A DNA stretch of 64,000 nt. Source: Chlorops oryzae. Its lineage: Eukaryota; Arthropoda; Insecta; Diptera; Chloropidae. The notes beneath the pieces are model-generated. The model was not told the DNA's origin and made no database searches. It saw nothing but the letters and a program-made list of their open reading frames with translations. Below, in pieces: positions 56,531 through 64,000 of the stretch; position 1 is the stretch's first letter; every line of letters begins with the position of its first letter. The stretch lies in contig CM035806.1 in NCBI GenBank assembly GCA_020466095.1, forward strand, positions 51,251,783-51,315,782, written 5' to 3'. The position numbers were made by a program, and so were the translations under genes.

Positions 56531-57523
56531 CAGGGACGTGAATCGGGTGGAGAATTTTCCCGGTTCGGTTCGGCGGTTCGAACCGTGTTTGAACTTTTGG
56601 ATTGGTTCGTCAAACCGGGTTTTCTACTTCTTTGAACCGGAATTTCGGTTCGGTTCATCGGTTCGGGAATTTCTCAAACTGAAAAAATTTCTTAACACGT
56701 GATCTCACTTCAAGGAAATTTTTTCCCATTTAAGGCTTAACGCTGTTAGATATTGATTAACGCATTCTTTAGATAGATCAGAGAAATTTCGATGACAGGT
56801 TCGGCAAAATAAAATGTAAACTTAATGACTGTGTTATTTACGCATTTAAAGCGTATGCGCTCAAAGTAGGTGAAATGCAAGTAGTCTGTTCTAGCATTGT
56901 AAGGAGATTTACTGCTGCTTAGAGCGTAGACCTAGGTGTACGTAAAGCAGCGTGAAATTTTACCAAACGTTAACAAAGTGCTTCTTGGCTTACTTCGCTA
57001 TTGAACGCTTGATTAAGGTAATCGGTCACACGGTTGCATTTAATCATACATTTTTAACATTTCGGTCGGTCATCGGTCATCGGAATTTCAAACTTGATTT
57101 CTTTTCAAAGAATGAGACCGACTTCCTCAATTTTTTAACACGTTGACTTTAGGGTTAACATTTGCACAATAAAAAGTTAGTGCTGCTTACCTTACTCATA
57201 TTACAGATGGTATCGATACGAATTTCATAAGAATATCGACTTCGATTTTTTTTATTTTTGGCCTATGGGAGCGACCACTGTACATGGTTGCAGGCAAAAA
57301 TGACACCCTGAACCCAGGGGCGGACTGGGCCTATGGAAAATCGGGCAAATGCCCGTTGGGCCCTTTGACCCCCATTCCGCTCCTGCCTGAACCTTTACAA
57401 AAAGGAGTTAGGTTTTCGGTTCGGTTCAAACATTTGTGAAAAACTTCGGTTCGGTTCATCACCAGATAAGCAGAGGTTTTCCGGTTCAAAACCGGTTCGA
57501 ATCAAACCCGGTTAACGTCCCTG
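56531..57523. mobile_element. hAT element rich in GGTTCGGTTCGG, with nested 71-bp MITE
   Basis: CAGGGACGTGAATCGGGT faces ACCCGGTTAACGTCCCTG. The flanks GTCTGTAC (56523-56530) and GTTTGTAC (57524-57531) match 7 of 8. Both sub-terminal regions carry repeated CGGTTCGGTTC and GAACCGG blocks, as expected for transposase-binding repeats (inference). No transposase ORF. Confidence 0.85.
57315..57385. mobile_element. 71-bp hAT MITE with exact 8-bp TSD
   Basis: The ends CAGGGGCGGA and (inverted) CAGGAGCGGA, with CCTGAACC on both sides (57307-57314 and 57386-57393). The interior contains a GCCCGTTGGGCCC near-palindrome. It is almost all TIR, an unusually small hAT insertion. Confidence 0.85.
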
Positions 57524-57531
57524 GTTTGTAC

Positions 57532-58041
57532 ACAATACTTTTTAAATGTTGTACAAATACAAAATACAAAATACAAAAAAAATTATAATAATAATAAAAA
57601 AATAAAGGTGCCAACACTTTTACAATCATCCCCATTTATTTCTCTTATTAAATTATAGGTCAAAGCATTGCTTGGAATAATGCAAGCTGTTGAATTTCTT
57701 TTAATGAAATAAGGTATTTCAAATAAGTATATATTTTTGAATTCAGATGCCGTCATAGAACATGTAGGACGATTGTTGCCTGCCAGTTTTTTTAGGGCAT
57801 AACTACTTAGTTCCCCTGAATGTCAAAAAGTGAGGCAAAAAATTCGAATTAATTTAATTTCAAATTCTTATAAAAACAAAAACTTGGTCCCTTAAAAATC
57901 CCCCGAAAGGCTTCTCGTGCCCACATCTCCCGCAAAGGCGGAAAATTCTCCTTAGCAAAGGAGAGATTCTAAGATCCTAAGATTGCATCAAGGCATTCGA
58001 TTTTTCCGCAGCTAGAAAAAATTTTTTTTGGCATTTACATA
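57532..58041. other. Unassigned sequence
   Basis: AATA/AATACAAA repeats at 57545-57605, otherwise AT-rich. No gene or element supported. Confidence 0.4.
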
Positions 58042-58425
58042 TCGTCGGCTTAAAGTGTAAACCTGCTAACTAACAATTTCAAAACTTTACAGGGTAAATA
58101 AAAAACACTTTTTTTCAAGACTTCAAAGTAGGGAAGGAGACCCAAAATATGGATGGTTTATTTTGTTCCTATATGAAGTCTCTTCTAAATTCGATTCTGT
58201 GCACCATACAAAGTCTACTTGGAGTCACTTGTTGGTGTTAGCTGTGAACTTTGACCACAATTGGACTTAGCAGTTTTACTCATCACCAATTTCTCCGTAT
58301 TTAGAATTTGAAATTCAAAAAGATTTTTTTGCCGGACGATGCAGTGTGCTTTTTTCTTTCGAATGACATCGAAAAGTCGGAATCGGTCAAAAGTGGAATT
58401 AGCAGGTTTACAATTTAAGCCGACG
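58042..58425 (+). mobile_element. CGTCGG-TIR element, copy 2 (uninterrupted)
   Basis: CGTCGGCTTAAAGTGTAAAC at the left faces GTTTACAATTTAAGCCGACG at the right. It is the inverse of 52917-54087 without the hAT, so it supplies the empty site. A 119-codon minus-strand frame crosses it; since the same region in copy 1 is interrupted and no motif is visible, I do not call it a gene. Confidence 0.8.
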
Positions 58426-58429
58426 ATAT

Positions 58430-61184
58430 GTGATTTATTTTTTTTTTTTTCTTCTTCCTTTTCATTTCTTTCTAACAGTGGACACTGTTCAATTGCACCT
58501 AAATCCTGAATTGGTTTTTTATATTTCATATCGATTATCGATTTTAAATTAGAATTCACGTTTTCCTGCAGCATATTTCTTCTGAAAGGATTACTTCTTC
58601 GCAGTGAACAGAAGAAAAAGTAATTTCAATTTGTAGTTAGTGAGTGCTATGGCTCGTACTTATGCATAAAAGTGAGATGGATCTCTGCCTTGAGTCAATG
58701 GAGATAAAGCTTAAAGACCTAATTTGAAACTCATACATGTAGGTCAATTACTCTTCTTGCATATCCAGCTAAGCAATTGCTCAAAAACTTGAGGTAAAAA
58801 GGTCTGGTCTCATCTTTATGTATACGAGCCATTGCATCAAATTGATTTTCCATAAGGAGTCCGAAAATGGAACAAAAAAATTCGTGACTATTTGTGTTTG
58901 CACTGTACTTAATTTCTCCAATTGTTTTCATTCGTCCGGGCGCGATATTATTTGGGGCGCAATTATCGTTTAGTTACTGAATTTAAATATTTTAATTCTT
59001 AGATAGATCGTAGATCGAGTTGCAATTTTTTTTTCATACTTATTTTTTGTATGCTTTACACTTTCTTTTACTAATCGTTTTACGATATTTTCTAAGGTCA
59101 TTACGATGTGGAGGAGCTACACCTTTCAACGCCCGCTAGATTTGTGTTTGTTGGTCGGTCTGTCTTTTTCACGATTTTCAGACGTTGTTGTTGTTGTCGT
59201 CGTCGTCGTTCTTGTTGTTGCCATCAGTTGGGAATCCTTCATCGTTTGGCGGTGGTTTGTTTTAAGTATGCTAATGAGTTGCATTGTACGACCACTAGAC
59301 AATGCGGGGGAGTATAGAGTTGGGCGGGTGGCAGCATGAGGAACGGGGGAAGGTTTCTTGTTTTGCAACGATATATGTATGTATGTCCATATGTATGCAC
59401 GTAGTTAGAAGATACAATATAGTAGGTACATTAGCCAAGGGAGCATTTCATTAGGATTTAACATATTCTGGCAGAGACTTGGGCCGTATACTACAAAGTG
59501 TACGTACGTATGCATGTATGTACATATGTATGTATTTATGTATATACGGTGAAATATGGATTTCAAGCTGTCGCTGTCGCTGTCGCTGTTGTCAAAGTTG
59601 TTGGTGTGGTGGGCACATAATATGCATAACGTAATTACGTTAAATGTAATTGCAAAATTTTGCACTCATCAACGAGTTAGCGATAGGACATTTTAATAGA
59701 AAAAAGGAAAAAGGAAAAATGCAAAAAAAAAAAAAAAAAAACAAGAATCGACTAGAGAGTAGAGAGAGTAGTCGGTTTGTGTAGCGTTGTGTAATGACTT
59801 AAATGAGCTATGGCGCCAACATTCTTCAAGCGTGAATTAATTGTAGACAAAAACGGCTCTTAGAATTATGCATACTAAACGTACACTATAGATTCAATTA
59901 ATTTTTTTTTTTTTTTTGCTTAAGCTTTGGCTTTTTGTTTTTGAATGAAAAAATTTAAAATTTTCGCTAGTTGTTCAGCCCATCGTTCTCTGCTGTCAGT
60001 GTCCAATCTCACAATTAAACTGTAACACTCGTAGCTGTGGTGTGTTTTTTACTCGTATTGAAAAATGAGAAATTTTTTTAAGGAAATTTTCTTTACTCAA
60101 AATTCGAAAGGGCCGCCGCCGCGCCGCGCCGCGTCAATTTTGATTTAACTTCGAAGTGAAAAGTTTCAATTTGATCTTTTCCTGCCTCCCTCTCGTTTGT
60201 TTTTATTTTTTTATTATTTTTTTTTTTTTTAATGCAAGGCCTTCCCGTTTTGTCGTCGGAGTGCTGTTTGAAATTGTGGAGACACTAGCACGTAAATACC
60301 TTAAGGAATCTCATCACTTATTCTCGCTCACACTCTCTTTGATTTTTTATTATTTTTGTTTTTTTTTTGTTTTTTGGCTTGTGTTGCTTTTAGCTATCTT
60401 ATGCTCAAATGATGATTCTTGTCCGCTTGCCTCGTTGCTGCTGGTTGGCTTGAAGTTTCTCTCATTGTTTGTTTCAGTTTTGAGCAGAGCGTACTGAAAT
60501 GTGTGCGTAGTTTTTGGTCGTTGTTTGGCCAACTTCTGCTTGCCTGGTATATTTCGTTAGCAAAGAGAGACAGTGAGAAAGAGAGAGTGGAATATCATTG
60601 GAAGCGTAACAAGTCCTTAACGTGTACTTGTAAGAGATTCACTTGGCCTTTTTTTTTTGTTTTTAGGTGCTTGGCTTTGAGAAGAATTTTTATCAGAATT
60701 TTGCGTGTGAGAATGTTGAAGAAAAAAATTCTTATTTATCTTTATAAAAAAAATTTAAAAAATTGATTTTTACCTCTACAACGAAGAAAATTGTAATGAA
60801 AAATCATGAAATAGAACGATTTATTTCGGATTCAGTTGAAAAAAAAAAAAAAAAACTAAAATATGTACTTATAATATTATAGAAATCAATAATGAAAAAG
60901 TTGTATTTGCATCTATATGGTACATTAAAATTAGTTGTTTGTACACATTATCATTTTTTTAAATATGAAGCTAATTTATAAAGATTACACATAAATAAGC
61001 ACTCTTTTGGCAACCTTTATACCTAATGACAGCTTTTAATCGTGCTTTTACATCGTCATAGGCAGGTTGACGGATTTAAAACAATTTTCCTATACTAGTG
61101 CAGTACATGCTTCGCATTTTGCTATCTCAGACAGCAGCCTTATTTTGGCATTTGAATATGCATAGTGTAGTGTAAACGGTTAGA
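58430..61184. other. Unassigned region with simple repeats
   Basis: GTTGTT/GTCGTC at 59185-59220, TATG repeats at 59365-59545, a GCTGTC tandem at 59566-59590, A-runs at 59720-59741 and 60838-60856, T-runs at 59900-59917 and 60217-60230, and a GCC/GCG patch at 60110-60135. Small frames on both strands reflect these tracts. No gene supported. Confidence 0.45.
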
Positions 61185-61188
61185 ATTT

Positions 61189-61255
61189 GTCGCCCCTGAA
61201 AACTTTCCGCCCTTGGCAGCTGCCTATGTTGGCTATATGGTTAATCCGCCACTGA
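61189..61255. mobile_element. hAT-like MITE remnant (relative of 30592-30753)
   Basis: CGCCCCTGAAAACTTTCCGCCC, GGCAGCTGCC and TATGTTGGCTAT followed by TTAATCCGCCACTG match the inverse of 30592-30753 with the centre deleted. One end (CAGTGGCGGATTAA on the minus strand) is clear; the other is not. Confidence 0.5.
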
Positions 61256-61468
61256 TCACTGGTATTTAACTTTGTTTCTTGCAACGAAAAGTTTGTAACG
61301 CAGTACCATTTCTAATTTCATGCTTGTGAACCCTTTTTTTTCTAGAATATGCCATCAATTTTGAAGAGGTCTAAGAAATGGAACCTGTGGGGTCTTGTTT
61401 AAGTAAAAATTACAGCCATGAATGATACATAGATGCATTCTGTTTCAGATCGTTATCATGCTGTACAC

Positions 61469-62553
61469 TTAGGGCGATAGTTACCGGGCCGGTTTAACCC
61501 TGTAACAGGCCAAATTTAAATTGATTAAAACAAAAGTCCAAACAGATTTTTAAACTTAATTAACATTAAGGAGCTCAAAAGCGAAAATCTCGCACACTAT
61601 TATTTTACTTTATAGAGCAGTCAGTTGGAAGAAAAGACTTTTAAAGCCGTGGTTACACGTATGAATTCAATTGAAATCGATCTTTGGTGAAATTCAGCTA
61701 TTTTGAATGTGGTCCTTGAGGACCACATTCCGGTTAGAGGGTTAAGTAAATTCTTAGCTTTCACCTAAATTTTCGTAGTTACCAAATCGATTAAACCTGG
61801 TTTATTACCCAATCGAAGCAGTCATAAATTTTAGGAATGAAAATGTTCGAAAATTCGAAGAGAGCAGAGAAAGCTAAACAAAAAATAAATGTTCAAAAAA
61901 AATTCAAAAGAAAAAACTACTTTTGTTCAAATTTTAACGTTTTTCCATCGGCCTGCTAGTTTGAAAGAGTGTTCGAAAATAGCAAAAACCATATGTTAGC
62001 ACATTTTCGCATATCGAATTCTCTAAGACCGGTTTCATTTGACTTGGTAACTACCACTTTTACTTCGAAAGATTAAGATTTATCCTTAGCTTAAACTTTT
62101 TGGTTACTACGACCCTTAAGGTGGTTCATAGTTACAAAATAGTTTAAGCTAAGGCTAAATCTCAATCTTTCGAAGTAAAAGTGGTAGTTACCAAGTCAAA
62201 TGAAACCGGTCTTAGAAAATACGATATTCGAAAATGTGCTGCCACATTTTTAAATTTAAGTTCAAAAACATATGGTTTTTGCTATTTTCGAAAACACTTT
62301 CAAACTAGCAAGCCGATGGAAAAACGTTAAAATTTGAACAAAAGTAGTTTTTTCTTTTGAATTTTTTTTGAACATTTATTTTCTGTTTAGCTTTCTCTGC
62401 TCTCTTCGAATTTTCGAACATTTTCATTCCTAAAATTTATGACTGCTTCGATGGGGGTAATAAACCAGGTTTAATCGATTTGGTAACTACGAAAATTTAA
62501 GCGAAAGCTAAGAATTTACTTAACATAAACCGGACTGGTAACTATCACCCTTA
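61469..62553. mobile_element. Foldback element split by a piggyBac-like MITE
   Basis: TTAGGGCGATAGTTACC at the left faces GGTAACTATCACCCTTAA at the right. The left arm (61469-61497 plus 61742-62104) and right arm (62119-62553) are inverted copies nearly touching in the centre. Matched blocks include TTACTTCGAAAGATT, GACCGGTTTCATTTGACTTGG, AACGTTTTTCCATCGGC and AAATCGATTAAACCTGG. Non-coding, with strong hairpin potential. Confidence 0.85.
61498..61741. mobile_element. piggyBac-like MITE (TTAA target)
   Basis: CCCTGTAAC at the left faces GTTAGAGGG at the right (one mismatch), with TTAA directly outside both ends (61494-61497 and 61742-61745). The opposite arm of the host foldback lacks this insertion. 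Near the right end GAATGTGGTCC/GGACCACATTC forms a perfect inverted repeat (61704-61730). Confidence 0.82.
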
Positions 62554-63138
62554 ATAATTCACCCTAAAATTTAGTTTCTCCGCACTTTGAGGCAAAAAAT
62601 CTTCCGTTTCAATATGGATGACGACACTAGCATCAATAGTTCCAAGAAAGTTGGGTAGCCTTTTAACTGGTAGTTCACAAAAAGAAATAATTTCTATCTA
62701 AATGAATGGTGTGCAAGCCCCTCGTTATCCTTTTCAGATAAAATCTTTCAGTAAAATCCCCTTACCAATTGTGGGCCCCTTCAGAAAGCCCGGGCCCGGG
62801 GAAAATCCCCTTTTCCAACCCCATCTCTACAGGCCTGAATATGTGTCAGTTTTATGTGGATAATATGCTCTTCAGACTAGCAGCTAAATTTGCATTTATC
62901 CGTGCATTTAAATGCATTAATAGCACTTTTAATGCACAAATATATTCTGAATTTATTAACACTGTCGAAAACGTACGAGATAAAATTTTAATCTGGGCAA
63001 CACAGCCCAAAAATTCATCAATAAGATGGTCAACCTTCAAAGCCAACAGTATCTACCATTGAGCGTTATGAGAGCGAACACACCAGATTGGTCAAAACGA
63101 AACGGGTTTTACTAAGAAAGAAGAGGGGGTTTCTTGAC
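62554..63138. other. Unassigned sequence
   Basis: GCATTTAAATGCATT-type motifs at 62890-62920 recall the Harbinger-like MITE but do not define a copy. Frames of 97 and 64 codons on opposite strands at 62769-63062 overlap each other and have no recognisable domain. Confidence 0.4.
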
Positions 63139-63141
63139 TAA

Positions 63142-63368
63142 TGCTGCTTACAGACGATTGCATTTAACTGATTTTACCTGTAGTGATTTTAGCATTTATC
63201 GCTGCATTTCACCTGAAATTTAGCTTCTTTAAATGCAGAAATGAAGTTCATGAGTTTAGCTGTTTCATACTGCAACACTTTCCTTTTTGGTGCTAAATTC
63301 AGATTTTAATTTAAATGCTAAAATCACAACAGCTAAACTCAGTGAAATGCAATAGTCTGAAAGCGGCA
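63142..63368. mobile_element. Harbinger-like MITE, copy 2
   Basis: TGCTGCTTACAGACGATTGC faces GCAATAGTCTGAAAGCGGCA, with TAA on both sides (63139-63141 and 63369-63371). About 80 bp longer than copy 1. Confidence 0.8.
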
Positions 63369-63435
63369 TAACGAAACGAAAACGTTTCTTTTTCGGATAT
63401 TTGTTCCAACATTTTTAACGAGAAAAAAGTAGATA

Positions 63436-63609
63436 CAGTCGAAATTCTCTATACCAAGAACTCCTCCAGAATGAATTTCTCTCTAAAGCGTATCTACTGA
63501 AGGCTGTTTCGCTACATTTTAAGTGCCTTCTTTTCTCCTCATAACGAATTCCCTCTGTAAGAAATTGTTTTCCTGGTCTCTTGAGATTCGTTACAGAGAG
63601 TTTCGACTG
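63436..63609. mobile_element. Tc1/mariner-type MITE
   Basis: CAGTCGAAATTCTCTATA faces ACAGAGAGTTTCGACTG, with TA on both sides (63434-63435 and 63610-63611). 174 bp, non-coding. Confidence 0.82.
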
Positions 63610-63674
63610 TATAAAATTTCATGGCAAAGGATTTATTTTGACGATTATTTCGGAATGAATTTTTTCTACTGAAA

Positions 63675-64000
63675 TGTAATTCTTCAAAGGTACTCTCTAA
63701 AAATAGTCAGAAAGTATGGTAAATAGACAGAAAAAAGTAATTTGATTTTATTTCTTTTTTGCGTTAAAAAAATTTTTCTCAGTGTAAAACGAAACAAAAT
63801 TTTTTTCCATTCCTTGTTTTATCAACTATCAGTCGCCATCTTTCTATCTTTGAGATAAAAAATTTTGAAAAAACAGCTTACTTAAAAGGATAAATCAAGG
63901 ATATTTTAAGGACACTGCGGAATAGGAGCCTAAAAATCGGCCTCTACAATGTATTTAGAAAGAACTTATCCAAAAATTTACAAAACTTTAAAATCCCTTT
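63675..64000 (+). repeat. Dispersed repeat B, copy 3 (runs off the window)
   Basis: The left part is the inverse of 46470-46690 and the right part (63893-64000) matches 21520-21660. This copy links the two other partial copies into one family. Truncated by the window end. Confidence 0.55.

Noticed and set aside
58215..58574. A 119-codon minus-strand frame near 58.4 kb
   Set aside because: Mostly inside a TIR element that has a second copy, with no recognisable domain.

Overview
The window is a repeat-packed stretch of an insect nuclear genome, almost certainly a higher fly. The reasons are the Helitron-derived 'mini-me/DINE-1'-type elements carrying internal GTCY microsatellites, the abundant GTT/CAA and TATG/CATA simple repeats, and the A-rich, AAACAAAA-like leader-type sequence seen in fly genes. 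A tephritid-like fruit fly is my best guess, but that is inference. I find no conventional multi-exon protein gene. Almost everything interpretable is a mobile element, so the window looks like a large intron or an intergenic block. Most family calls rest on terminal inverted repeats (TIRs), target-site duplications (TSDs) and second copies within the window; no database was searched.

Layout. Positions 1-10.6 kb: microsatellites, a TTAA-flanked MITE (1124-1341), two long Helitron-like non-autonomous elements (1846-2727 and 7315-8188), a TIR element (2841-3204) and a minisatellite. Positions 10.6-18.9 kb are the centrepiece. An unclassified repeat is split by a Transib element (11233-13949) that has a RAG1-like DDE transposase with one frameshift, CACAGTG termini and a perfect CGCCG target duplication. 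Beside it is a nested stack: a pogo-like MITE (14030-18877) holds a TTAA-flanked element (14105-18786), which holds a second Helitron-like element (14203-17930), which holds an intact, young Penelope-like retroelement (14698-17890). The Penelope element has an uninterrupted 783-residue reverse transcriptase plus GIY-YIG protein, and a hammerhead ribozyme candidate in each of its two direct terminal repeats.

Positions 22-27 kb: a hAT MITE with an exact 8-bp TSD sits in a repeat whose empty copy lies at 41 kb. A 356-bp Transib MITE has RSS-like ends spaced 12 and 23, and a 1.25-kb inverted repeat could make a long hairpin RNA. Positions 27.7-35.3 kb: three more Helitron-like copies, Harbinger-type and mariner-type MITEs, and a GC-rich foldback. 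Positions 37.8-42.6 kb: a pogo-like MITE, a tRNA-derived SINE, the empty copy of the 22-23.7 kb repeat, and two candidate exons (41987-42060 and 42351-42607) that are the only hint of a host gene. Positions 42.6-50.2 kb: mostly simple-sequence DNA, including a long pyrimidine tract.

Positions 50.26-54.58 kb are a second nest: an outer hAT element holds an inner hAT, which holds a pogo-like MITE and a CGTCGG-TIR element; that last element holds a palindromic hAT. Two tRNA-like SINE heads also lie in the outer element. Positions 55.9-64 kb: a hAT element (56531-57523) containing a 71-bp hAT MITE, a second CGTCGG-TIR copy, two Harbinger-like copies, a foldback (61469-62553) split by a TTAA/CCCT piggyBac-like MITE, and a mariner/pogo MITE. 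Only the Penelope-like element looks capable of making intact protein.
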